From Hymenobacter sp. BT559 (lineage in GTDB: Bacteria; Bacteroidota; Bacteroidia; Cytophagales; Hymenobacteraceae): 64,000 nt of DNA. The stretch covers positions 62,001 to 126,000 of the forward strand of contig NZ_JAELXV010000003.1 in the NCBI RefSeq assembly GCF_016427535.1, in the 5' to 3' direction. Position 1 is the stretch's first letter, and each line of letters starts with the position of its first letter. The position numbers and the translations under genes are program-made. Positions 18,374 to 27,149 of this stretch are shown here, one piece after another. A model generated the notes under the pieces. It saw only the letters and a program-made list of their open reading frames with translations. It ran no database searches and had not been told where the DNA came from.

Positions 18374-20194
18374 TTGACATTATTTACTTATCGCGTATTG
18401 TCTTCTCCGCTTGTTTTCTACCTGCTGCTAGTTGGCTGCATCTTACTCGGCGTGTGGCTGGTAGTGGCTGCCTGGCGCCGACCCGCCCCGCGGCGGCGCC
18501 TGCTGCGCGTGTTGGCCAGTGCGCTGGTGCCGCTAGGGCTCTGGTTCAGCGCCTACCCGCCCACGCGGGCGGTGCCGACCACACAGTCGGCCGCCATCTT
18601 GCTTACCGAAGGGTACCAGCCTGACAGCCTGCGCCAACTGAAGGGGCAGCTTGGGGCGGGCACGCCCGTGTGGAGCTACGGCGTGCCCGCACCCACCGGC
18701 GCCCGGGCCCTAGGTAGCCTGCTCAGCCTAGCCGAGCAGCGCCCGGCCCTGCGCCAGCTGCACGTGCTGGGTTACGGCCTGCCCGCCGCCGACCTAGGCG
18801 TCCTAGGCAACGCGCCCCTGCAAGCGCACGGGGCACCGGCCGTTGAAGGCTTTCAGCAGGCGCACTGGAGCCCACAATTGCGCCTAGGTCAGACATTAGT
18901 GGTAGAAGGCACCGTAGTTTCACCTAGGGCTCCTGCTTGGGTGAGTCTGCGCGCCGCCGGCGCCGGGCGCGACTCGGTGCGGCTAACCAAGAGCGGCACC
19001 TTCCGGCTACACTACTTGCCCAAGGTCGCCGGCCGGCAATTGCCCGAGCTGATGCTGCGTCAAGCTGGCCGCGTGGTGGCCATCGAGCCCGTACCGATTG
19101 AAGTGACAACCACCAACCAGCCGCCCGTGCTGCTCCTGGCTGCCGTGCCTTCATTCGAGTTTAAGTTTCTAAAAAACAGCCTCGCGGCGCAGGGCCGGGC
19201 TGTGGGCTTGCGCAGCACCGTGAGCAAAGGTTTAGTGCAAACCGAGTTTCTCAATCAGCCCGCTCAGTCGCTCGACCATCTCACGCCTAGCCTACTCAAT
19301 CGCTACGCCGTGGTAGTAGCCGATGCCGCCACGCTAGCGGCCTTGCCTCCCTCAGAAAGCCAAGCCCTACGCGCAGCCACCCAGGCCGGCCGACTAGGCT
19401 TGGTAGTGCTAGCTGACGTGGCGCCGCTGCCTACTGCCGCACCCGCCCGCGCCGATTTCAGCATCGTACCCCAGCCCACTACCGGCCCCAGCGCCAACCC
19501 GCAGCTGGTAGCCTGGCCCGGCGGCCCGGCTGGCCTACGCACCACTTTGCCGGCCCACCTGCGGCCCACGGCCGCGCTGAAGCCGCTGGTGAATGGACCC
19601 AACGCTGCATTGGTAGCTGCCAGCCGGCGCTATGGTCTAGGTACGGTGGTAGTATCAGTGGTACCCAATACGTTTCGGTGGGCGCTGCAAGGCCAGGAAA
19701 CTGCCTACGGCGCCTTTTGGAGCCAGCTGCTTGGGGCGGCCACGCCGCCGCCCGGCTTGGCCGCCACCTGGCAGCTAGGTAGCCGCTGGCCCCGACCACA
19801 CTATCCGCTGGCCTTGCGCCTGAGTGGGGCGCTGCCCGCCCCCACTGCGCTGCCGACCGTGCGCCCGTTGGCGGGCGGGGCGGGCGTGCAGCTAGCCCTC
19901 GGGCAAGATACTCGCCTGCCCGAATGGAGCACGGCGCAATTTTGGCCGGGCGCGGCGGGCTGGCACCAAGTACAAGGACCTGGCCGCACAGCTTACAATT
20001 TCTTCGTGTATGATTCGACCGCCTGGCGCGGGCCCGAGCTGGCCGAGCGCCAGCAAGCACTAGCGCAGCACCTAGGAGCTTTCAAGGCTAGCAGCCACGC
20101 GCCCGGTACCGTACAGGAGCCGTGGCCCACTAGCTGGTTCTTTGGGCTAGTCTTGCTGGCTGCTGGCTTTTTGTGGCTGGAAGAGAAACTATAA
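18374..20194 (+). CDS. Membrane protein of the MoxR/BatA cluster
   Basis: 606 aa, TTG start (MTLFTYRVLSSPLVFYLLLVGCILL). Two helices at the N-terminus and one at the extreme C-terminus (WFFGLVLLAAGFLWLEE) bracket a large soluble part. The middle (about 255-375) carries VLLLAAVPSFEFKFLKNSLAAQGRAVGLRS and YAVVVADAATLAALPPSESQALRA, resembling the GATase-like region of membrane proteins found at the end of BatA clusters. No catalytic Cys-His pair was recognised. A strong terminator follows, so this gene closes the operon. Confidence 0.75.
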   Translation: MTLFTYRVLSSPLVFYLLLVGCILLGVWLVVAAWRRPAPRRRLLRVLASALVPLGLWFSAYPPTRAVPTTQSAAILLTEGYQPDSLRQLKGQLGAGTPVWSYGVPAPTGARALGSLLSLAEQRPALRQLHVLGYGLPAADLGVLGNAPLQAHGAPAVEGFQQAHWSPQLRLGQTLVVEGTVVSPRAPAWVSLRAAGAGRDSVRLTKSGTFRLHYLPKVAGRQLPELMLRQAGRVVAIEPVPIEVTTTNQPPVLLLAAVPSFEFKFLKNSLAAQGRAVGLRSTVSKGLVQTEFLNQPAQSLDHLTPSLLNRYAVVVADAATLAALPPSESQALRAATQAGRLGLVVLADVAPLPTAAPARADFSIVPQPTTGPSANPQLVAWPGGPAGLRTTLPAHLRPTAALKPLVNGPNAALVAASRRYGLGTVVVSVVPNTFRWALQGQETAYGAFWSQLLGAATPPPGLAATWQLGSRWPRPHYPLALRLSGALPAPTALPTVRPLAGGAGVQLALGQDTRLPEWSTAQFWPGAAGWHQVQGPGRTAYNFFVYDSTAWRGPELAERQQALAQHLGAFKASSHAPGTVQEPWPTSWFFGLVLLAAGFLWLEEKL

Positions 20195-20230
20195 CGCTGT
20201 AGAAATCATCATTACGCTATTAATTTCAAA

Positions 20231-20264
20231 AAGAGGCGCCTGGCAAAGCCCGGCGCCTCTTTTG
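20231..20264 (+). terminator. Intrinsic terminator of the MoxR/BatA cluster
   Basis: AAGAGGCGCC and GGCGCCTCTT form a perfect stem around a TGGCAAAGCCC loop, followed by TTTGTTG. It lies about 36 bp after the 606-aa gene. Confidence 0.9.
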
Positions 20265-20439
20265 TTGTGAGATTTCTTAAAAGGTCTTATTCCCTGCTAC
20301 CGCCTAGAGCGCGCCTTAGTCGCGGTTAGCAGACTAGTTCAGAATTTTTCCTTAGCCCACGCAACCGTTAGCGCAGCCCGCCGGTCAAGCCCCCGAATGC
20401 CGCTGCTGCCAGGTCAGGCGTTTGCTTCTCCTTCTGCTT

Positions 20440-21018
20440 ATGCCAGCTGCTACTGCTATCTCCAATGCCTTGCTTGCGGCTTGCCGCCGGGGTGAGGAGG
20501 CCGCGCAGTTTCAGCTATACAACCAGCTTTCCTACAGTCTCATGGGCGTTTGCCTACGCTACTGTTCGAGCCGAGCCGAGGCCGAAGACGCCTTGCAAAA
20601 CACCTTCGTTAAACTATTTACGCGCCTCGACCAATATCGGGGCGATGGTCCTTTTGAAGCGTGGGCGCGGCGGGTGGCGGTGCACACCGCACTGCACGCC
20701 GTGGCGCAGCACCGCCTGCGCCACCCCACCAGCACCGGCGCCGACGAGCTCGACGACTACGCGGCCGACCTGCCCAGTCTGGAACCCTCCGCACTGGACA
20801 CTCTGGCGGCCGATGACCTGCTGCGCCACCTAGCAGCCCTACCTACTGGCTACCGCACAGTACTCAATCTATACGCTATCGAAGGCTACTCCCACCCCGA
20901 AATCGCGCAGTTGCTCGGCATTTCTGAGGGCACCAGCAAGTCGCAGCTTGCCCGTGCGCGCCAGCTCTTAGCCCATCGTCTGCGCTTAGCTAACTACAAA
21001 AATCTTTATCAAGCATGA
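20440..21018 (+). CDS. ECF-type RNA polymerase sigma factor
   Basis: 192 aa from the ATG at 20440 (a TTG at 20422 would add MLLLLL). Region 2 is seen in LYNQLSYSLMGVCLRYCSSRAEAEDALQNTFVKLF, and region 4 in LPTGYRTVLNLYAIEGYSHPEIAQLLGISEGTSKSQLARARQLL, the HTH that reads the -35 element. Its stop overlaps the next start (ATGA), so it is coupled to the anti-sigma-like gene that follows. The class is typical of Bacteroidota ECF sigma factors that answer to envelope signals. Confidence 0.93.
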   Translation: MPAATAISNALLAACRRGEEAAQFQLYNQLSYSLMGVCLRYCSSRAEAEDALQNTFVKLFTRLDQYRGDGPFEAWARRVAVHTALHAVAQHRLRHPTSTGADELDDYAADLPSLEPSALDTLAADDLLRHLAALPTGYRTVLNLYAIEGYSHPEIAQLLGISEGTSKSQLARARQLLAHRLRLANYKNLYQA

Positions 21019-22781
21019 ACGCAGGCCCGACCCCGCCCAGCCCCGATGACGACGCCAGCGACCCGCTGCTGGCTGCGCTACGGCAGCGCCTGGGCGACTA
21101 CGGCCAAGCCCCTCCTCCCGGCGCCTGGGCCGCCATCAAGGAGCAGCTACCGCCGCCACGCCCGTGGTGGCAACGCACGCGGTTCTTGCCGTTACTACTC
21201 TTACTGCTGGGGGTAGTGGCCGTTACCACCACTGTCATTTTGCGCGGGCATATGGGCCGGCGAGGTCAGGCAACCACCGCTGAGCGGCAGCCGGCGGGTA
21301 AGATGCTGAAGCATGATTTTATCGCTCCCGACCTACCTAGGAACGCAGGTCCAAAAACAGTTCCTATTAAATTGAGGTCTGTAGAAACTGCTAGCTCTTC
21401 TACTTCTTCACCAGTAACTGCCTCGCCTTTTTCTGCTACCACTGACACGGCGATAACACTTGCTGCGACCAACAGCCTCGCCCAGCCAACCACCTCTCCC
21501 AATACTTCAGCTCACTCACCAGTCGGGCGCCCTTCGCGCATCGGCAAAACAGCTTCCGCAGATGCGAGCGGACTTTCTCTCACAGCAGATATAACTGGCG
21601 ACCGTGCCCATAGCGAGCGGATGTTGAAACAGCCTTCATTAGCACGCGCTAGCACACGCAGACGCAAAACTTCCATTGCTTCGACTTGGCTTTCGGCCGC
21701 GCCAGAGTCGCAGGTTAAGAGGTCAGCAAAAGCAGGAGTAGTAAGTCTTAATGTAGTTTCCTCTGTAGAAGCCAGCCGGTCGGTCACGGCTCGCAGCAAA
21801 AGGCACCGTACTCGGGCCGAAGGTTCTCTCGCTTCGCAAAGCCCCTCCAAGCAGCACCGTTCGGTACCGTCCGAAACTGCTCTTAACCGAGTTAGTCGCC
21901 GAGCCAAAACATATTCAGGTATTCAGCAGGCTAGTGCTGGCACCCGGTTGCAGTCGCGTCTAGGTAGTACTGAGCTAACTGCTGGGCCGCGTACCTCAGT
22001 GGGCCGGGCCAGCCAAGTCGATTCCCTGGCACTACACACGGTAGCTCTAGAATTGCCACTGACCTTGACTCAGCCAGTACTTATCGCCCGGCCCGACTCT
22101 GTACAGCCGACCTTACCTAGGGCGCGGCGCTGGTCGGTGATGGTGCTGGCCGGGCCCACCCTGAGCTACCGTACCCTAGGCCCAGCGCCCACGCTGGCTG
22201 CGCGGCACCCCGATTTTGCTCGCCTCGAGCGGCCGGCGCTGGGCTTGGGCGCGCAGGTGCAACTACGGCGGGTGCTGTCGAGCCGCTGGGCGCTGGCTGC
22301 GGGCCTAGGCTACCACGAGTACGCTACCCGACTAGCCCTTGGTATCGTTGACACTAGCGGTCGCAGCCCTAGGTCGGTACATCAGCGCGATGTGTACCGG
22401 ATGCTTACGCTACCCGTGCAGATGAGCTACGCGCTGGGTGTGCCTCGCCAGCGGCTGGCCTGGGGCCTGTTGCTGGGCTTAGAGCCCAGTTGGTACCTAG
22501 GCGGCCGCAGCACCGAGGGTAGCGACTGTGGCTGCCAGCAGCGGCTATATCCGGCCGATTCAGCCAAGACTGGACCTTATCGCTCCTTGTCACTAGCATT
22601 GAGCCTAGGGCTCGACCTGCGCTACCGGCTCGGGGGGCCGGCCTCGCGTTGGCAGTGGGTGGTGCAGCCTACCGCGCGCTACATCATTACCCCTTTCGTG
22701 CGCAGCGACGCCACTGGCTTCACGCGCCGTCAGCCTTTTAGCCTGGGGCTACTCACCGGTTTTTCCTGGGATTTGCGCTAA
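21015..22781 (+). CDS. Anti-sigma-like protein with C-terminal outer-membrane barrel
   Basis: 588 aa. Residues 1-52 resemble the cytoplasmic head of Bacteroidota anti-sigma proteins (LLAALRQRLGDYGQAPPPGAWAAIKEQL). One membrane helix lies at about 56-77 (FLPLLLLLLGVVAVTTTVIL). About 290 residues rich in Ser, Thr, Arg and Lys follow, with no predicted fold. From about 372 (RRWSVMVLAGPTLSYRTLG) to the end there is a beta-barrel of the PF13568 kind. If the topology holds, one chain reaches from cytoplasm to outer membrane. The ATGA overlap with the sigma gene supports a sigma-control role. Confidence 0.72.
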   Translation: MNAGPTPPSPDDDASDPLLAALRQRLGDYGQAPPPGAWAAIKEQLPPPRPWWQRTRFLPLLLLLLGVVAVTTTVILRGHMGRRGQATTAERQPAGKMLKHDFIAPDLPRNAGPKTVPIKLRSVETASSSTSSPVTASPFSATTDTAITLAATNSLAQPTTSPNTSAHSPVGRPSRIGKTASADASGLSLTADITGDRAHSERMLKQPSLARASTRRRKTSIASTWLSAAPESQVKRSAKAGVVSLNVVSSVEASRSVTARSKRHRTRAEGSLASQSPSKQHRSVPSETALNRVSRRAKTYSGIQQASAGTRLQSRLGSTELTAGPRTSVGRASQVDSLALHTVALELPLTLTQPVLIARPDSVQPTLPRARRWSVMVLAGPTLSYRTLGPAPTLAARHPDFARLERPALGLGAQVQLRRVLSSRWALAAGLGYHEYATRLALGIVDTSGRSPRSVHQRDVYRMLTLPVQMSYALGVPRQRLAWGLLLGLEPSWYLGGRSTEGSDCGCQQRLYPADSAKTGPYRSLSLALSLGLDLRYRLGGPASRWQWVVQPTARYIITPFVRSDATGFTRRQPFSLGLLTGFSWDLR

Positions 22782-22851
22782 GTCCAAAGCAGGCCGGCCG
22801 GCTGCTTCTACCTAGCGCTATTATCCTCTTCCACCTTTTTTCCTGGCTGTT

Positions 22852-23823
22852 ATGAATCGTTTGTTTCTCTTGCTCGGCTTGGCCGGACTGCTGCTGGCGG
22901 CCGGCTGCCGCAAAGACGACTTGGTTGACTGCACACCCGCTACTTCTAATCTATCACTTCAAGAATTTATAAAGCGCAATGGCGTTCCCGTACAAACCTT
23001 TACCCTGACGCTAGGACCTAATTCCGGGAATCAAACCCTTACAACTAACGCTGGCGCTACCATTACCTTCCCCGGCAGCCGCTTCATCCTACCCAACGGT
23101 ACAGCGGCCAGCGGTTCGGCGCAGGTGCGCGTGCGCGAAATCTATTCGGTACCCGACATGCTATTGAGCAATATGCCCACGCAAGTTATTGGTACCCGCC
23201 AGCTGCTAATATCAGGAGGTGAGTTCAGTATCCAAGTATGGCAGAATGGAACCCGGCTACGACTCGCGGCAGGCTCCTCACGCATAGTAGTCAATTCGAT
23301 AGCTCCGGTTGGTGCAGCTAGCGGCCAGCAACTCGTCTGGCAGCAACTAGCTAATCCTACACCCGACTCGGCGGCGTGGTCGCGGCCCGGCACACTTGAC
23401 ACCGTGCGCACTAATACCTTCCCTAATGGCGTGGCACCTGTTTACAGCATGCCTATTTCGCTTGATTCAGTTAGCTGGTGGAATATTGACCGCCTGTGGT
23501 CGCTCTATCAATCGGCTCCCGTAAGAACTATTACGGTGCAGGTACCTGCTATCCCAGCAGCTAGCACTGGTTCAACTCAGGTTTTTATACGGGTGACTGG
23601 CCTCAATGGCTTAGCTCGTTTATACCCCAGCAACACAGCCAAAACCAACTGGGTAGCCCAGTTGCCGACCGGAGCTAACATGGTAGTCGCAGTGCTACAA
23701 TCTGTCAATGGCCAACTCTATTTTGGCTCGCAACCACTTACCACCCAGAATGGCTTGGTCATAACGCCCACCCTAACCGCCGTGAGTGAGGCAGATGCCG
23801 TGCGGCTCATCAAGCAATTATAA
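22852..23823 (+). CDS. Lipoprotein with ZU5-like beta domain
   Basis: 323 aa. The signal peptide ends with a good lipobox (LLAAGC) at Cys19. The segment TTNAGATITFPGSRFILPNGTAASGSAQVRVREIYSVPDMLLSNMPT is like the ZU5-type beta domain seen in Bacteroidota surface lipoproteins (insertion of an initial G-A-x-I-x-F-P strand, then V-x-V-R-E-I). The rest is beta-rich without recognisable motif. It follows the barrel gene by 70 bp and may belong to the same sigma-controlled unit. Confidence 0.72.
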   Translation: MNRLFLLLGLAGLLLAAGCRKDDLVDCTPATSNLSLQEFIKRNGVPVQTFTLTLGPNSGNQTLTTNAGATITFPGSRFILPNGTAASGSAQVRVREIYSVPDMLLSNMPTQVIGTRQLLISGGEFSIQVWQNGTRLRLAAGSSRIVVNSIAPVGAASGQQLVWQQLANPTPDSAAWSRPGTLDTVRTNTFPNGVAPVYSMPISLDSVSWWNIDRLWSLYQSAPVRTITVQVPAIPAASTGSTQVFIRVTGLNGLARLYPSNTAKTNWVAQLPTGANMVVAVLQSVNGQLYFGSQPLTTQNGLVITPTLTAVSEADAVRLIKQL

Positions 23824-23847
23824 GAATCGAAGCTATGAAAACGAAAA

Positions 23848-23876
23848 AGCACCTAGGACAACCCTAGGTGCTTTTT
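23848..23876. terminator. Terminator built from two CCTAGG copies
   Basis: AGCACCTAGG (23848-23857) pairs perfectly with CCTAGGTGCT (23863-23872) and is followed by a T-run; an A-run precedes it, so it can work in both directions between the convergent lipoprotein gene and proS. Each arm carries the over-represented CCTAGG word. Confidence 0.93.
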
Positions 23877-23897
23877 TGCTATCGTATAACTTAAGGA

Positions 23898-25382
23898 CTA
23901 GTACGCCCGCGCAAACCAGGCGCGGCGGGTGCTCGGCTTGCCGGTCACGATGCAGACGCCGTCCTCGTCGGGCTCGTTGAGGGGGAGGCAGCGCACGGTA
24001 GCTTTGGTTTGCTCTTTGATGAGCTCCTCGGTTTCGGAGGTGCCATCGTAGTGGGCTACAACGAAGCCGCCTTCGCCGTCGAGCACCGCCTTAAACTCGT
24101 CGTAGGTGTCGACGCGGGTGGTGTGGGCATCGCGGTAGTTTTTGGCTTTGTTGTAGATATTCAGCTGAATATCGTTCAGCAGCTTATCTACGCTGTCTAC
24201 TACGTCGGCTAGCGGCAGTTGCAGCTTTTGCTTGGTGTCGCGGCGGGCAGCTTCTACGGTGCCAGCGTCGAGGTCGCGGGCGCCGATGGCTAGGCGCACG
24301 GGCACGCCCTTCATCTCCCACTCGGCAAACTTGAAGCCGGGGCGCTCGGTGTCGCGGGCATCCAGCTTCACCGAAATACCGCGCTGCGCCAGGCCCTGCT
24401 GAATGGGCCGAATGCGCTCGATGAGCGCGTCAAGCTCACCAGTTTTGTAAATCGGGATAATGACAACTTGAATCGGCGCCAGTTTGGGCGGCAGCACCAG
24501 GCCTTCGTCGTCGGAGTGGGCCATGATGAGCGCGCCCATCAGGCGGGTGCTCACGCCCCAGCTGGTGCCCCACACGTACTCAAGGCCACCTTCTTTGTTG
24601 GCAAACTGCACGTCGAAGGCCTTGGCAAAATTCTGACCTAGGAAGTGGCTGGTGCCCGCTTGCAGGGCCTTGCCGTCCTGCATCAGCGCCTCGATGCAGT
24701 AGGTGTCCTCGGCGCCGGCAAAGCGCTCATTGGGCGTCTTCACGCCCTTCACTACGGGCAGGGCAATGTGCTCTTCGGCAAACTCGGCGTAGACGTCGAG
24801 CATCTGGCGGGTTTCGGCTACGGCCTCGGTGGCAGTGGCGTGGGCAGTGTGCCCTTCCTGCCACAAAAACTCGGCGGTGCGCAAAAACAAGCGCGTGCGC
24901 ATTTCCCAGCGCACTACGTTGGCCCACTGGTTGATGAGCAATGGCAGGTCGCGGTAGCTCTGAATCCAGTTTTTATAGGTGCTCCAGATAATTGCTTCCG
25001 AGGTGGGGCGCACGATGAGCTCTTCTTCGAGCTTGGCGTTGGGGTCAACGCGCAGTTTACCTGGCTTGTCAGGGTCGTTTTGGAGGCGGTAGTGGGTCAC
25101 TACGGCGCACTCTTTGGCAAAGCCTTCGGCGTTTTTTTCCTCGGCCTCAAACAGGCTCTTAGGCACGAACAGCGGGAAGTAGGCATTCTCGTGGCCGGTG
25201 CGCTTGAACATGTCGTCCAGGGTGCGCTGCATCTTTTCCCAGATGGCGTAGCCGTAGGGCTTGATAACCATACAGCCGCGCACAGCGGAGTTTTCGGCCA
25301 GGCCGGCGCGCTTCACCAGTTCGTTGTACCAGGCCGAATAATCTTCCTGGCGGGTAGGCAACTTCTTGCTCATATCGGGCAT
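23898..25382 (-). CDS. proS: Prolyl-tRNA synthetase, eukaryote/archaeal type
   Basis: 494 aa; the second Met ([29 protein letters not shown]) at 25373 is an equally good start. Class II motifs are present: [25 protein letters not shown], the motif 2 region [27 protein letters not shown], and the motif 3 glycine/arginine region [29 protein letters not shown]. The anticodon-binding domain and the C-terminal domain ending in Tyr (WFARAY) mark the shorter, archaeal/eukaryote-like ProS (type 3) common in Bacteroidota. The bacterial editing insert is absent. Confidence 0.97.
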   Translation of the reverse strand: MPDMSKKLPTRQEDYSAWYNELVKRAGLAENSAVRGCMVIKPYGYAIWEKMQRTLDDMFKRTGHENAYFPLFVPKSLFEAEEKNAEGFAKECAVVTHYRLQNDPDKPGKLRVDPNAKLEEELIVRPTSEAIIWSTYKNWIQSYRDLPLLINQWANVVRWEMRTRLFLRTAEFLWQEGHTAHATATEAVAETRQMLDVYAEFAEEHIALPVVKGVKTPNERFAGAEDTYCIEALMQDGKALQAGTSHFLGQNFAKAFDVQFANKEGGLEYVWGTSWGVSTRLMGALIMAHSDDEGLVLPPKLAPIQVVIIPIYKTGELDALIERIRPIQQGLAQRGISVKLDARDTERPGFKFAEWEMKGVPVRLAIGARDLDAGTVEAARRDTKQKLQLPLADVVDSVDKLLNDIQLNIYNKAKNYRDAHTTRVDTYDEFKAVLDGEGGFVVAHYDGTSETEELIKEQTKATVRCLPLNEPDEDGVCIVTGKPSTRRAWFARAY

Positions 25383-25482
25383 CTAGCGACCAGCTGGTCG
25401 ACCTAGGCAACTGCCAGGTCGAAACTGGTACAGGTTTTGTGTCAGTAACTTCGAAATAAAGGCACCGTTTTGGGGCGAAATT

Positions 25483-25497
25483 ACGTTATAGTAACGT
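25483..25497. promoter_or_regulatory. 15-bp perfect palindrome between divergent genes
   Basis: ACGTTA-TAG-TAACGT lies in the 252-bp region between proS (minus) and the Tyr/Gly-rich lipoprotein gene (plus). It has operator shape, but no regulator can be named. It differs from the ModE-type boxes at 33597 and 37716, having a 3-bp rather than an 8-bp spacer. Confidence 0.35.
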
Positions 25498-25634
25498 GCG
25501 CTGGGGCGGAATCTTCGTTGGTACTGTATCTTGTTCGGCCGGGCTTCGTTAGCAAGGCTTCACGTAGCCTCCATACGCGCGACATTTTTTTACTATCCCA
25601 CTCAGCTGCAAGCTGATTTCGCCTTTTTTCAGCC

Positions 25635-27062
25635 ATGAAAAAAATACTCACCGCTACGCTGCCGGCCCTGGCAGCGCTCGCACTTGGTGGCTGCGCCACC
25701 ACAGGGGCTATCTCCTCCACGGAGGACGACGGGGTGTATTACTCCTCGGCCGACCGCACGACCGTAACGCCCTACGCTGCCCGCCCTCAAACCGATGGTT
25801 ACGGCTACGAGACGGCCCGCGCGCAAACCCAGACTACCCAAACCACTGAGGATGCAAACCCCGATTACCAAGGCGGCACGCAGGGTACGGACGCGAGTAC
25901 TGATTACTACGACGATAGCTATACCTCGGCATCGCCTAGCGGCTTTGGCCAGCCTTATACCGGGCCTGGCGTAAGCACTTACAACTACACGCCGACCTGG
26001 TCGGTGTCGCCGTCATTTTATGGCTCGCCCTTCGGCTACGGCACTGGCTTGAGCTTTGGCTATGGCCTAGGTGGCTTTGGCGGCTACAGCCCCTTCGGCT
26101 ACGGCCTAGGTTACCCCGGCTACGCTGGGTTTTATGACCCCTTCTTCTCGCCCTACGGCTATGGCTCGGCCTTCAGCCTGGGCTTTGGCTACGGCTTCGG
26201 TGGATTTGGCAATCCCTATGGCTTTGGCTCGCCGTTTGGCTATGGCTACTCGCCCTACTACGCCTATGGCCGGTACCCCTACGGGGGCGGTGGCTACTAC
26301 GGCGGCAACTACTACGAGGGCGGCTATGGCGGAGCCCGCCGCTATGTGTACAAAAATGCCATCGTGAACGGTGGCTACCCCAATGGCTATGACCGCAACG
26401 CCATTCGGGTGGGCCGGCGCGAAGGCCGCGCTACCAACGCCGTTGGCGCGGGTGGTGGCGTAGTTGCCCCCGGTGGCAACGGTACCAACGCTCCTTCGGG
26501 CGTGATTGGGGGCCGCCGCGTGGTAGGTGGCGCCGCTTCGGGCTTCGGCAATGCTACCGCTCCGGCTCCGGGCCAGCTCACCGGCAACGACCCTACGGCC
26601 GTGACGGGAGCCCAGCCCACTACGGGTGGTCGTCGCTTCGACCAGCCCACCGTGAACCCCAACTCGCCTAGCCCTAACGGCCGCGGTGGCTGGCGCTCGA
26701 TGGATGCTGGCGCCAACGGCGGCTACAACCAGCCGCGCTCCGATGCTGCCGCCACTAATCCCGGCGCGCCGCAGCCGCGCCGCGGCGGTTTCTTCCGCGA
26801 TGTATTTGGTGCCCAACCCAATGGAGGCGGCAATAACGGTGCTCAAAACGGCTTTTCGCAGCCGCAGCAACGTGGCTTCTCGCAGCCACAGCAACAGCAG
26901 CGTGCTTACTCGCAGCCCGACCGTGGCTTCCAGCAGCAGCGCATGGAGCAGCGTAGCTTCCAGCCTGCTCCTGCACCGGCTCCGTCGTTTGGCGGCGGGG
27001 GTGGAGGCGGCGGTGCTGCTGGTGGCTTTGGCGGGGGTGGCGGTGGCCGCCGCGGCCGCTAA
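25635..27062 (+). CDS. Tyr/Gly/Phe-rich low-complexity lipoprotein
   Basis: 475 aa. Lipobox LGGC at residues 17-20 (MKKILTATLPALAALALGGC) predicts lipidation. After an acidic/Thr-rich stretch, about 120-235 is built of FGYG, YGYG, GGFG and SPFGYG units. The region 235-395 is Gly/Asn/Pro-rich, and the C-terminus has Gln-rich FSQPQQ repeats and poly-Gly. No folded domain is evident. Such aromatic-glycine composition suits a flexible, self-associating envelope protein, but the role is unknown. A strong terminator follows. Confidence 0.8.
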   Translation: MKKILTATLPALAALALGGCATTGAISSTEDDGVYYSSADRTTVTPYAARPQTDGYGYETARAQTQTTQTTEDANPDYQGGTQGTDASTDYYDDSYTSASPSGFGQPYTGPGVSTYNYTPTWSVSPSFYGSPFGYGTGLSFGYGLGGFGGYSPFGYGLGYPGYAGFYDPFFSPYGYGSAFSLGFGYGFGGFGNPYGFGSPFGYGYSPYYAYGRYPYGGGGYYGGNYYEGGYGGARRYVYKNAIVNGGYPNGYDRNAIRVGRREGRATNAVGAGGGVVAPGGNGTNAPSGVIGGRRVVGGAASGFGNATAPAPGQLTGNDPTAVTGAQPTTGGRRFDQPTVNPNSPSPNGRGGWRSMDAGANGGYNQPRSDAAATNPGAPQPRRGGFFRDVFGAQPNGGGNNGAQNGFSQPQQRGFSQPQQQQRAYSQPDRGFQQQRMEQRSFQPAPAPAPSFGGGGGGGGAAGGFGGGGGGRRGR

Positions 27063-27103
27063 GCCGCACCTGGCTTTTCTTGTTGCTGAAACGTGTTTCG
27101 CAG

Positions 27104-27135
27104 GGAGCCGGCCCCCACGGCCGGCTCCTTTTTTT
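27104..27135 (+). terminator. Terminator after the Tyr/Gly-rich lipoprotein
   Basis: GGAGCCGGCC and GGCCGGCTCC form a stem with a short CCCAC loop, followed by eight T. It lies just before the next start and excludes any upstream start for the FadL-like gene. Confidence 0.92.
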
Positions 27136-27149
27136 CTCTCCTTTTTCCT

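Noticed and set aside
24645..25406. 253-codon open frame antisense to proS
   Set aside because: It mirrors the codon bias of proS on the other strand; no domain or signal is recognisable.
27093..27149. N-terminal extension of the FadL-like gene
   Set aside because: It crosses an intrinsic terminator; the ATG at 27150 starts a normal signal peptide.
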